A stretch of 64,000 bases of DNA from Prochlorococcus sp. AG-363-M21 (GCA_003278305.1 QCFU01000001.1:162500-226499), one strand, 5' to 3'. Counted from the stretch's first letter, positions 57,324-64,000 are shown. Numbers and translations are program-made. The notes: generated from the letters alone by a model not told the origin.

Positions 57324-58379
57324 TTAGCTTGAAAGAGTCCTTGGAATTCCAAACGGACCAGTTCTATCAAGCAATCTCTTAAAGTCAAAGCCCATAGCGC
57401 GCAAGGCGTGCCATAAATGACCTTGAATAAAGAAGAATCCTAGGAAGTAATGAACATTAACTAAAGCAGCTCTAGTTGTATGTCCTAAGAAAGCTGTTCC
57501 GCCAGGTACAGTATCTACCCAATAAGGCGCAATTCCAAATTTAAACTCTAGAATTTCGCCATACCAAGCCTCAGGATAAACAGTGGTATTTGTAGCAGCC
57601 CAGAAAGCAGCTACACATGCCATCCAGCCTATTCCTGCTAAAGACCAAGAAAGAATTGCTTCAGCAGAAAGTAATCCCTTTCCTTTGAATTTTGTATAAG
57701 TGCCAATTTGCTTAGTTGCAATATGAAAAGCACCACCTCCAAGTTGGAAGAAAGCTAAAAACGCATGACCTCCCATAACATCCTCAAGGCTGTCAATGGC
57801 TAGGAAATCAAATTGATGATTCCAAATCTGAGTAAGGTCAAGGTTGTAATTGACTTGTCGTATTGCATCAATAGCAGGATCGTAGATTCCATGAATTCTG
57901 GCCCATTCTACGAACCAAATATTGGCGACCCCAAAAAAGAGCAAATGATGACCAAGAATAAAAGTTTGATTGTCTGGGTTATCCCATTCCAATTTAAACT
58001 TTCTAGCTTGTGGCACTTCTGAATCCTGCATATCTCCAGTGAAATAAACAGAATGTAAAAGGCCTCCTCCCCCGTAAACCATGGAAAGGATCAAATGAAC
58101 TATGGCAATATTGGCTACACCAACACCTGTCCATACTCCAGCATCATCAAACCCAATGCCGATAGATGCTAAATGGGCTAGGAAAAGAGAACTCTGGTGA
58201 CCCATTGGTAATGAAGGGTCAAATCCTGCTAGTTCGACAAGTGTTGCTGCACCGCAACCAAAGGCAATAAGTCCTGTATGAGCAGCATGAGCTGCTATGA
58301 ACTTGCCTGAACGGTTAGTCACCCCAGCATTTCCAGCCCACCACCCGTAGGTGACATCTGGGTTTCCGTAGGTCTGCAT
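57324..58379 (-). CDS. pcb: Chlorophyll a/b-binding light-harvesting protein Pcb (copy 2)
   Basis: 351 residues from the ATG at 58379, which begins MQTYGNPDVTYGWWAGNAG like the other copies. The longer frame to 58436 would add 19 residues unlike any Pcb and would break the spacing to the upstream element (69 bases with the chosen start, 65 for copy 1), so I reject it. Six spans and the chlorophyll-ligating histidines are present. The fifth-sixth helix loop reads VPGGTAFLGHTTRAALVNVHYF instead of TGD(L/I)SD, so this copy belongs to a different subtype from copies 1 and 3. Confidence 0.96.
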   Translation of the reverse strand: MQTYGNPDVTYGWWAGNAGVTNRSGKFIAAHAAHTGLIAFGCGAATLVELAGFDPSLPMGHQSSLFLAHLASIGIGFDDAGVWTGVGVANIAIVHLILSMVYGGGGLLHSVYFTGDMQDSEVPQARKFKLEWDNPDNQTFILGHHLLFFGVANIWFVEWARIHGIYDPAIDAIRQVNYNLDLTQIWNHQFDFLAIDSLEDVMGGHAFLAFFQLGGGAFHIATKQIGTYTKFKGKGLLSAEAILSWSLAGIGWMACVAAFWAATNTTVYPEAWYGEILEFKFGIAPYWVDTVPGGTAFLGHTTRAALVNVHYFLGFFFIQGHLWHALRAMGFDFKRLLDRTGPFGIPRTLSS

Positions 58380-58447
58380 AATTTCTTGTTGAGCGAAAAA
58401 AGCGCTATTCCCCATGAACACTACATGGTGCACCATTGATTTGGTCG

Positions 58448-58467
58448 GAATAGTTAAAGGTCTTTAT
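58448..58467 (-). promoter_or_regulatory. Shared 20-base element upstream of pcb copy 2
   Basis: Identical over 20 bases to the element at 56548-56567 (plus strand GAATAGTTAAAGGTCTTTAT). It lies in the spacer between pcb copy 2 and small protein 2, which are divergent, so it could serve either gene; the matching position before copy 1 favours pcb. Confidence 0.7.
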
Positions 58468-58568
58468 CTAAGAGAAATAAAAAAACATTTTTCAACATGC
58501 AACGAGATGACATTTTCTGTGCTCTTTATGTTTATCTATTAGGAAATTTTCAACAACACCAAGATTCA

Positions 58569-58721
58569 ATGCTGGAACTATTTCACTCAAGTCCTTTGTT
58601 GGCAACTATTACGGTTGGTGGATTCAACCCCCTTGCAGCAACATTTGGAGTAATTGCATTTATCCAAGTATCTCAATTTATTTATTACGGCCTTGATAAA
58701 AATGATCCATCAAAGGATTGA
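58569..58721 (+). CDS. Pcb-locus small membrane protein 2
   Basis: 50 residues from the ATG at 58569; an upstream ATG at 58497 would add a 24-residue polar stretch unlike the relatives. The sequence MLELFHSSPLLATITVGG leads into the span FNPLAATFGVIAFIQVSQF and the tail IYYGLDKNDPSKD. It is clearly related to proteins 1 and 3 in the second half (FG..A.IQVSQF.YY..D), but lacks their ATQLPHPSDIGLIKPS segment. The gene is divergent from pcb copy 2 and has its own terminator. Family unknown to me. Confidence 0.8.
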   Translation: MLELFHSSPLLATITVGGFNPLAATFGVIAFIQVSQFIYYGLDKNDPSKD

Positions 58722-58756
58722 TTCGTAAAAAAAATCAAACAAAGCCTTTCAACTAG

Positions 58757-58784
58757 AAAAAGCCCTCTTTATGAGGGCTTTTTT
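58757..58784 (+). terminator. Terminator after small protein 2
   Basis: The arms AAAAAGCCCTC (58757-58767) and GAGGGCTTTTTT (58773-58784) pair around a five-base loop, followed by T-rich sequence. It lies 36 bases after the stop codon of the 50-residue gene. Confidence 0.92.
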
Positions 58785-58877
58785 AGTAAGTAAATCCAGA
58801 AGATGACAATAATCTGGATTAAAATCTAAGGTTATAAACTGTTTTTCAATATTTCGCCTTGTTTCCTCTTCCGAAAA

Positions 58878-58898
58878 GCTGGTGTAAAGTCACACAGC
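58878..58898 (+). promoter_or_regulatory. Structured GC-rich leader before small protein 3
   Basis: The arms GCTGGTGT (58878-58885) and ACACAGC (58892-58898) can pair with one bulged G around six bases. The surrounding 50 bases are richer in G and C than the spacers nearby and include a GTGGCCAC palindrome at about 58913-58920. A leader structure is possible but unproven. Confidence 0.4.
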
Positions 58899-58955
58899 AC
58901 GGGTTTGGCAAAGTGGCCACCTCGGGGTATCTATACAAACATCCTATTCATTTCC

Positions 58956-59159
58956 ATGATTGATCCAACTCACCTTTCTGATTTCGCCACCCAATTACCT
59001 CATCCATCAGATATAGGCCTGATCAAGCCTTCTGGGGGATTAAACCTAGGTGCAGCATTATGTGGCTTAGGCGCTTTCTTCGGAGCAAGTCAATTCTTCT
59101 ATTATTCAGACGATTCAAAAAGAATTGACCCTTGGGCTAAAGGTGACCAAGGCAAATAA
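58956..59159 (+). CDS. Pcb-locus small membrane protein 3
   Basis: 67 residues from the ATG at 58956 (the longer frame from 58905 is rejected because its first 17 residues have no counterpart in protein 1). The opening MIDPTHLSDFATQLPHPSD and KPSGG match protein 1 closely; the span (LNLGAALCGLGAFFGASQF) is followed by FYYSDDSKRIDPW and a charged tail. The aromatic ASQFFYY at the membrane boundary parallels VSQFHWY and VSQFIYY. The gene converges on pcb copy 3, with two terminators between. No known family recognised. Confidence 0.82.
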   Translation: MIDPTHLSDFATQLPHPSDIGLIKPSGGLNLGAALCGLGAFFGASQFFYYSDDSKRIDPWAKGDQGK

Positions 59160-59184
59160 GGTCAAATCACCAAAAATAAAAAAT

Positions 59185-59214
59185 AAAAAAGCTGAGAGAT
59201 TCTCAGCTTTTTTT
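59185..59214. terminator. Terminator after small protein 3
   Basis: The arms AAAAAAGCTGAGA and TCTCAGCTTTTTTT pair around GAT. It lies about 25 bases after the stop codon of the 67-residue gene and can work in both directions. Confidence 0.92.
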
Positions 59215-59218
59215 ATGC

Positions 59219-59246
59219 AAAAAAAAACCTCGTTTAAAACGAGGTT
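59219..59246 (-). terminator. Terminator of pcb copy 3
   Basis: The arms AACCTCGTTT (59226-59235) and AAACGAGGTT (59237-59246) pair around a one-base gap (effectively a small loop). On the minus strand it is followed by eight T, as expected for the pcb gene ending at 59274. Confidence 0.88.
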
Positions 59247-59273
59247 AAAAAATATGTGTTTTTTTTTAAAAGC

Positions 59274-60332
59274 TCAAGAGGCAGTTGGACTAGTCAAACC
59301 GCCTACAGCTTGAGGGATACGTCTAAAGTCAAAGCCTAAAGAACGTAACGCGTGCCATAGGTGTCCTTGAAGACAGAAGAATGCAAAATAGTATTGGACA
59401 TTCACCAACGCGGCACGAGTGGTGTGGCCAAAAAAGTATTTGCAATCTGATATATCACCAGTGTCTGTCCAATAAGGCGAAATACCAAACTCTAGTTTTA
59501 ATGGCTCTCCATAAAACTCAATTGGATAAACAGTTGTATTAGATGCACACCAGAAGGCTGCAACAAGACCCATCAAGAAGAGACCTGCTAATGACCATGA
59601 CAAAACTGCTTCTGCTGACAAAAGACCTTTCCCTTTGAATTTGGTGTATTCACCAATTTGACGAGTGGCGATGTGCCATGCCCCACCACTTATCTGAAGG
59701 AATGCCAAGAAAGCATGTCCACTCATGACATCTTCGAGGCTATCTATCTGTAGGAAGTCAAATTGATGACCCCATACCATTCCAAAATCGCCATAGCCAG
59801 GGAAAATAGTTCTTACTGCGCCAATAGCAGGATCATAAATCCCATGAACTCTTGCCCATTCAACAAACCATATGTTTGCTACACCCAAAAAGATCAAATG
59901 ATGACCAAGGATAAAAGTCAAATTATTTGGGTTGTCCCATTCCAACTTGAACTTATCAACACGGCCAATTGGACCTCCTTTAAGGTCTGGATCGAACAAT
60001 AAAGAATGAAGCAGGCCTGCTCCGCCATAAACCGCAGAAAAAATCAGGTGAAAAATTGCAATTGTTGCAACACCAGCTCCTGTCCAAACTCCAGCTTCGT
60101 CAAAACCAATGCCAAGAGATGCTAAATGGGAAAGATATATAGAACTTTGATGTCCCATAGGAACTGAAGAATCAAAGCGTGCAAGTTCCCATAAACAACT
60201 TGCACCTGTTGCGAAACAAATAATTCCTGTATGACCAACATGAGAGCCGATAAATCGCCCTGCTCTGTTGGTGACTACAGAATTACCAACCCACCACCCA
60301 TAGGTGACATCTGGGTTCCCGTAGGTCTGCAT
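59274..60332 (-). CDS. pcb: Chlorophyll a/b-binding light-harvesting protein Pcb (copy 3)
   Basis: 352 residues, start MQTYGNPDVTYGWWVGNSVVTNR. Six spans and the usual histidines (HTGIICFATG, HQSSIYLSHLAS, HLIFLGVANIWFVEWARVHG, GHLWHALRSLGFDF). It shares with copy 1 the SVVTNRxGRF start, the LWELAR segment and the TGD(I/L)SD loop, but has a GPIGRVDKFKL loop and a short insertion FPGYGDFGMVWGHQ. Its C-terminus is short (IPQAVGGLTSPTAS). It is a chlorophyll antenna of the thylakoid, bound to photosystem I or II. A possible switching hairpin lies in its leader. Confidence 0.96.
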   Translation of the reverse strand: MQTYGNPDVTYGWWVGNSVVTNRAGRFIGSHVGHTGIICFATGASCLWELARFDSSVPMGHQSSIYLSHLASLGIGFDEAGVWTGAGVATIAIFHLIFSAVYGGAGLLHSLLFDPDLKGGPIGRVDKFKLEWDNPNNLTFILGHHLIFLGVANIWFVEWARVHGIYDPAIGAVRTIFPGYGDFGMVWGHQFDFLQIDSLEDVMSGHAFLAFLQISGGAWHIATRQIGEYTKFKGKGLLSAEAVLSWSLAGLFLMGLVAAFWCASNTTVYPIEFYGEPLKLEFGISPYWTDTGDISDCKYFFGHTTRAALVNVQYYFAFFCLQGHLWHALRSLGFDFRRIPQAVGGLTSPTAS

Positions 60333-60817
60333 AATTTTTAAAAAGAAGGCTAAATACCTTCGATAACACTACAAGCCTTCTTTAAATATGGGCAGATATA
60401 GTTATCTTTATTAAGTTAACGCAAACTGGAAAGGCAGAAAATCTGCTTGGAATCACGAAAAAATGCAAGCCAAACCTGAGCATGCAAAGAGCTTTCTTCC
60501 CTTCGAGGTAATTAATCAAAAACACTTAACGGGCTTATATAAAAATTGTTTATCAAGTAAAAGGATTTGGAATTGTTTTTTCAATTTCACACAAGAAGTG
60601 GGTATAAGAAGTAAAAATCTAAATCAAGAAGGATCTATTATATAAATTTAATAGGGCATACATAATACTTTAGTACAAAACTATTTTCTTAAGAAAGTAA
60701 GTTAAGATCCCTTATAGAACATTAAAACTATTGCCATATGAATGATCTTACACTCAATTCTTAATATAGAAAAAAATAAATTAGTTTATACTATTTTTTA
60801 TGTTGATTTGATTAACA
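60333..60817. other. Spacer upstream of pcb copy 3
   Basis: The first 90 bases hold the pcb leader with a 10-bp inverted repeat (AAAGAAGGCT 60342-60351 with AGCCTTCTTT 60374-60383) and a GATATAGTTATCTTTATTAA stretch at about 60395-60414 that resembles the shared pcb element. The remaining part to 60817 is AT-rich. A 60-codon frame at 60463-60645 is present but I do not accept it as a gene. Confidence 0.5.
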
Positions 60818-60958
60818 TCAATCAACTATTTTCCCATCTTCTAACTCTAAGAAATCAACCAAAGATTCTCGTATTTCTTCTTCAGTGCATTTGTTTGTAA
60901 AAGATTTGAGAACTAATACAAATTCATTAAGTTCTTGAATTTCAGAATTACGGCTCAT
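60818..60958 (-). CDS. 46-residue acidic hypothetical protein
   Basis: A frame from the ATG at 60958-60956. The protein is soluble and acidic (NSEIQELNEFVLVLKSFTN, then TEEEIRESLVDFLELEDGKIVD), with a helical pattern. It starts three bases after the stop codon of the 41-residue gene, so the two are likely a small operon. No family recognised. Confidence 0.55.
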   Translation of the reverse strand: MSRNSEIQELNEFVLVLKSFTNKCTEEEIRESLVDFLELEDGKIVD

Positions 60959-60961
60959 GGG

Positions 60962-61087
60962 TTACTTTGAATCCAAACCTTGAGACTTGATATTATTATC
61001 TTTGAGCAGGAACCCTAATGCCAAAAAAGCAAGGTAAAGAACAATCCCGCCTAACAATATTGAAGCTGCAACAAAAGAAAAGCTCAT
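60962..61087 (-). CDS. 41-residue single-span hypothetical protein
   Basis: A frame from the ATG at 61087-61085. One span (FVAASILLGGIVLYLAFLAL) is followed by a polar tail (KDNNIKSQGLDSK). The size and shape recall small photosystem or cytochrome subunits, but I cannot match it to any. The downstream 46-residue gene starts three bases after its stop. Confidence 0.6.
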   Translation of the reverse strand: MSFSFVAASILLGGIVLYLAFLALGFLLKDNNIKSQGLDSK

Positions 61088-61685
61088 ATTAAATCTATAG
61101 AAATTATGACTCTAAAGCTTTATAGCAAAGGAGTCTATATCTTTAATGATGTCTCTCAATCTTCTTCACAATAGCTCCAAAAAACAGCTATAATATAGGT
61201 ATCCTTCACAATGTTTTACAAATGGCATTTTCTTACTTAACAAATTAATCAAACTAATATGAATATTAAAAGGTAAAGAAAAGTTCAATAGAATTTAATC
61301 AATAATTCCATTTGTAGAAGGATTTAGAGCTTATACATGCAAGGAACAGATGATTCTAGATTGCTTAATTCCTAATTCTATTGAATATAAATTCCTAATA
61401 TCTTAGCATTCAATATAAATATTATTATTTCCATGATTTGTGTTGTTACATTGTATTTAAGAGGGTATAAAGAAAGAATATATAGTATGGTTAAACTAAG
61501 AGAGTCTTTTATTAAAGAAAATAAAGGATAATAGATTTTTTTACCAAAATAATATTTTTCAAACATATGAGAACAAATAGTAATCATATACTAAATACAG
61601 TTTTTTTAAAGATTTACTGGTTATATAATTGGTTAGATTAATGGGTAAACAATATATTATTGTTATTGGATTGGATCTTTAATCA
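61088..61685. other. Long AT-rich spacer
   Basis: About 600 bases with very high AT content and many short stops. A minus-strand frame of 69 codons at 61378-61587 is rich in Ile, Leu and Tyr, as chance frames in AT-rich DNA tend to be, and I do not accept it. A TATAAT-like box appears near 61189-61195. Confidence 0.5.
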
Positions 61686-62039
61686 ATGAATTCTAAAAGA
61701 ACCCTTGCTCCATGCAGCTTAAGTAGTAATTGTATTTTTGTTGAATGGTTATTTGAAGACATAGATAAGCAATTCGACTTCCTTATAGAAATAGCTTCGG
61801 CTCTTCCTCGAACAATTTTGATCAAAAGAGACCCAAATTACTGGCATGGTGTTTGTCGAAGCTTAATCTTCAGATTTCCTGATGACCTAGAAATACTAAA
61901 ACTAAAAACAACTAGTAATTCCGGTAAAATACAAATTAAATCTGCATCAAGATTTGGGGTTTCTGATCTTGGCGTTAATGGAAATAGAATAAGAGTCCTA
62001 AAGAAGCTTCTTCAAAAGAAAAATAATAACCAAGTTTAG
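61686..62039 (+). CDS. DUF1499 family protein
   Basis: 117 residues. The pattern LAPCSLSSNCIFVEW (two cysteines and VEW), ALPRTILIKRD, HGVCRSLIFRFPDDLEIL, and IQIKSASRFGVSDLGVNGNRIRVL is the DUF1499 signature. Members are found in cyanobacteria and chloroplasts; function is unknown. This copy begins directly with the cysteine motif and appears to lack a signal peptide, so it is a short form. Confidence 0.85.
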   Translation: MNSKRTLAPCSLSSNCIFVEWLFEDIDKQFDFLIEIASALPRTILIKRDPNYWHGVCRSLIFRFPDDLEILKLKTTSNSGKIQIKSASRFGVSDLGVNGNRIRVLKKLLQKKNNNQV

Positions 62040-62199
62040 TCTTAATTCCTAGATGTTTTTCTGGTTATAACTGTAGTTTCAAGACTAGCATCGGGCCTCA
62101 TAAATTAATCCATAAGGGGAAGCAAACGATATTGATTTGCAAAAAAAAGCTCAGTTCCTACGAAAATGGTTTATATTCTGTTGAATTTTTTAAAATCAA

Positions 62200-62340
62200 T
62201 TGAGCGATTACCAAACCTTTTCCATATACGTATCTTTGGTAATGCTTGTTATTGCATATATTGCCATGACTGACAGCGGTGATGACGATGATCAAGACGG
62301 TGGAATGATGCAGCCTGTTTACCTTGGCTCACAAAGTTAA
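62200..62340 (+). CDS. 46-residue membrane protein with Asp-rich tail
   Basis: A frame from a TTG at 62200 to the TAA at 62338-62340; a stop three codons upstream makes this the first possible start, and an ATG at 62242 would shorten it to 32 residues. The first half is a span (FSIYVSLVMLVIAYIAMTD), the second an acidic, glycine-rich tail SGDDDDQDGGMMQPVYLGSQS. The sharp contrast of span and tail argues for a real small protein. I cannot name the family. Confidence 0.6.
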   Translation: MSDYQTFSIYVSLVMLVIAYIAMTDSGDDDDQDGGMMQPVYLGSQS

Positions 62341-62421
62341 ATCAAAAAATCCAAGTCCACTTCGCCTCAATTTAAATAGCTTTAAGAAATCAATAGCCGA
62401 GAAAGGGTAGAATATAAAGAA

Positions 62422-62667
62422 ATGCTTAAGCGGATGGTGCATTCTTCTCATCGATTAGCTCTAAGCAAACAACTTACAGCTAAATTTGTCAAAGAGAGGC
62501 TGTCTATGCTAAATGCAAAAGATACCTATGCTTTACGCAAAGAATTTAAGGAATGGCTTGAGATAGATGAAGATCATCAAGACCCAATCTGGAGTATTCC
62601 AGATTTAACAAATGATTCATTACGGAGTTTTTTCTTACGAGCAATTAGTAAAATTAGTAATACGTGA
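62422..62667 (+). CDS. Small hypothetical protein
   Basis: 81 residues, soluble, basic first half (RMVHSSHRLALSKQLTAKFVKERLSML) and an acidic second half (KEWLEIDEDHQDPIWSIPDLTNDSLRSFFLRAISKI). It reads as a two-helix or three-helix domain and has the composition of a real gene. The start may be the ATG at 62422 or the ATG four codons later. No family recognised. Confidence 0.6.
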   Translation: MLKRMVHSSHRLALSKQLTAKFVKERLSMLNAKDTYALRKEFKEWLEIDEDHQDPIWSIPDLTNDSLRSFFLRAISKISNT

Positions 62668-62775
62668 TATAAGCCAAATAAATAATTTGAGTTATTAAAA
62701 AATACAATTATTCAATTTTTTTTTCATTATTTGCATGAGTTCATAATAAGATTATAATTAACATAAACTTACTTA

Positions 62776-63357
62776 ATGATTAGCCCAAGAAAGTTATTAA
62801 AAAAAGTACCTAAACTCTTAATTTCTAGTACTTTTGCTATATCTACAATATTAGCACCTCAATTATTTACGACAAATAAATCAATTGCGGCTCCTGGGAC
62901 TTTTGAAATTCAATGGGATCCAGATCCAAGTTTCAAAAGATTAAAAATGCTTCAATCATCTAATGAAAGAACTGATAGAGCTAAGTATCATTTCTTTTTA
63001 AGACCTGGAGAAAGGAAGGCAGCGATTCTTCAACTCTCGCTCAAATTACCTGACTACTTTGATGCAAAGTTAAAAGAAAAGAAAATAAGTTTATGTCAAG
63101 TCAAAATAGGAGGTTTTCAAGACAAAACAAAATGCGTCAATGAGCTTCCTGCTGTTATTGAGATAAACAATGATCAAACGTCAATTGATATTTTTCCAGA
63201 TCAACCAATTCCAGTTGACGAAAATACTTACGCAGTTGTAATGAAACTATTTAACCCAAGAAAATCAGGCATGTTTCAATTTCATGGATACGCAAAATCA
63301 ACTGGTGCAATGCCTATCTCTAGCTATATAGGTTCTTGGACTGTTGATATCAAGTAA
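62776..63357 (+). CDS. Exported DUF2808 protein
   Basis: 193 residues. A signal peptide (KVPKLLISSTFAISTILAPQLFTTNKSIAA) with a likely cleavage near residue 38 leads to a DUF2808 domain: TFEIQWDPDPSFKRLKMLQSS, KYHFFLRPGERKAAILQLSLKLPDYFDA, and a C-terminal NTYAVVMKLFNPRKSGMFQFHGYAKSTG. The family is cyanobacterial and of unknown function, exported to the cell envelope. It converges with the iron-transport gene. Confidence 0.87.
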   Translation: MISPRKLLKKVPKLLISSTFAISTILAPQLFTTNKSIAAPGTFEIQWDPDPSFKRLKMLQSSNERTDRAKYHFFLRPGERKAAILQLSLKLPDYFDAKLKEKKISLCQVKIGGFQDKTKCVNELPAVIEINNDQTSIDIFPDQPIPVDENTYAVVMKLFNPRKSGMFQFHGYAKSTGAMPISSYIGSWTVDIK

Positions 63358-63370
63358 TTAATTCTCATTT

Positions 63371-64000
63371 TTAATCCCATCCAGCAGCAGTCATCATCTT
63401 AATTGCTTTACTATTAAAGCTACCTAATTGATTGATGGTTACCGAATCTGGATTAAAGGGACCAAATTTTTTTACTTCTTTAGCTTGATTAGCACCAACT
63501 AATGGGTGCTCGTAAGTTGGGTTAGCAAGACCTTTACTTCCTTTAGGAGAAGCCAAATACTCTAATAATCTTATTGCTTCAGTCTTATTTTCTGCATGCT
63601 TAGCTAATCCACCTGCACTGACATTTACATGTGCAGGGTTGGGAGTGACAACATTAACTCTTTTAGCTAATTTCATGTCTCGAGTACCATTTATCCCAGC
63701 AAGCATTCTTGATACATAGTAATGATTGACAATTCCTACCCCACATTTACCTTGTGCTACAGCTCTAATAATTCCTATATCTCCAGGAAAATAGGGCTCT
63801 GAAACATTGGCAATAATATTTTTCAACCATAATTTTGTTTTAACTTCCCCTTTAAGAACAATTTGATCGGCTACCAGTGATTGGTTATATGGGCTTTTCC
63901 TATTTCTTAAACAAACGAGACCTTTTAAAGAAGGATCAGAAAGATCTGAATAATTTCTCACTTTTTCTATGTCAACTTTCTTTGGGTTGACTACTAATAC
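63371..64000 (-). CDS. Iron(III) ABC transporter substrate-binding protein, partial
   Basis: About 209 C-terminal residues; the frame continues beyond the right window edge (the residues before the GTG at 63961 read VLVVNPKKVDIEK). It matches the FutA/IdiA/AfuA family: SDPSLKGLVCLRNRKSPYNQSLVAD, IIRAVAQGKCGVGIVNHYYVSRML with the paired tyrosines that bind ferric iron, PNPAHVNVSAGGLAKHA and the C-terminal YEHPLVGAN. In cyanobacteria these proteins bind iron in the periplasm or protect photosystem II. The location near isiB and pcb genes fits an iron-stress neighbourhood. Confidence 0.9.
   Translation of the reverse strand, partial: VLVVNPKKVDIEKVRNYSDLSDPSLKGLVCLRNRKSPYNQSLVADQIVLKGEVKTKLWLKNIIANVSEPYFPGDIGIIRAVAQGKCGVGIVNHYYVSRMLAGINGTRDMKLAKRVNVVTPNPAHVNVSAGGLAKHAENKTEAIRLLEYLASPKGSKGLANPTYEHPLVGANQAKEVKKFGPFNPDSVTINQLGSFNSKAIKMMTAAGWD

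Noticed and set aside
57324..58436. Longer version of pcb copy 2 with 19 extra N-terminal residues
   Set aside because: The extension has no counterpart in the other copies and would upset the constant distance to the shared upstream element; ATG at 58379 is preferred.
60463..60645. 60-codon plus-strand frame upstream of pcb copy 3
   Set aside because: No ribosome site, no hydrophobic or domain pattern and unremarkable composition in a spacer; it probably arises by chance.
61378..61587. 69-codon minus-strand frame in the long AT-rich spacer
   Set aside because: Composition dominated by Ile, Leu, Tyr and Lys as expected from AT-rich non-coding DNA, and no clear start signal.

Overview
The window is chromosome from a cyanobacterium and fits a low-light-adapted Prochlorococcus. 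The main reasons are three tandem-type Pcb chlorophyll-binding antenna genes beside a flavodoxin gene (about 54.7-60.3 kb), a ferredoxin-NADP reductase whose N-terminus is a hydrophobic segment instead of the phycobilisome-linker domain, AT-rich compact coding with many short overlaps, and typical cyanobacterial families (SasA with a KaiB-like domain, CytM, OpcA, GuaB3, CAAD, DUF1400, DUF2808, DUF1499, DUF2834). The spacer between guaB and trxA holds no recognisable Yfr1 core. From what I recall of the literature, Yfr1 is missing only in a few low-light Prochlorococcus such as SS120 and MIT9211, which would place this genome near them. I could not check this by database search.

Layout. 1-7.4 kb: the end of an alpha/beta hydrolase, a DUF2993 protein, cdsA with a PLP decarboxylase, an ABC1-type kinase, an orphan OmpR-type regulator, and a pseudouridine synthase with a RodZ-like HTH protein. 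7.4-19.3 kb: malQ, prs, sasA, tRNA-Glu(UUC), a START-type protein, petH, then the zwf-opcA pair and cobB. 19.3-31 kb: a minus-strand block of helicase, PAP2-like protein, crtE and folD, a 7TM-HD phosphohydrolase, leuA, a GH57 enzyme and crtL-gyrA. 33.7-44.3 kb: a CAAD protein, guaB, trxA, hisH, rsmD, petG (minus strand, found by eye), cytM, an SPOUT methyltransferase, a class A beta-lactamase-like protein, chlI, ruvC, 5-formyl-THF cyclo-ligase, sufE and homoserine dehydrogenase. 44.3-51.2 kb: two components of a peptide-type ABC transporter, a DUF1400 hydrolase, an MFS transporter and a PfkB kinase.

51.2-64 kb is accessory in character: many small proteins, a pentapeptide-repeat protein, a MIF-family tautomerase, isiB, three pcb genes, and at the end part of an iron-binding ABC transporter protein. 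The pcb locus is the most distinctive part. Between and beside the pcb genes, on the opposite strand, sit three related single-membrane-span proteins (50, 67 and 70 residues) that share a GG...QVSQF/ASQF core followed by aromatic residues. They have their own strong terminators, and two of the pcb genes share an identical 20-base upstream element. I do not recognise the small proteins; a structural or assembly role in the Pcb antenna or photosystem is the leading inference.

Several short genes below the usual length cut-off were found by reading the spacers: petG (39 aa), a 59-aa membrane protein at 53.5 kb, a 41-aa/46-aa pair at 60.8-61.1 kb, and a 46-aa acidic-tailed membrane protein at 62.2 kb. 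Regulatory candidates include a perfect 11-bp inverted repeat just before zwf, repeats upstream of sasA, two inverted repeats before the pentapeptide gene, and a possible switching hairpin in the leader of the third pcb gene.
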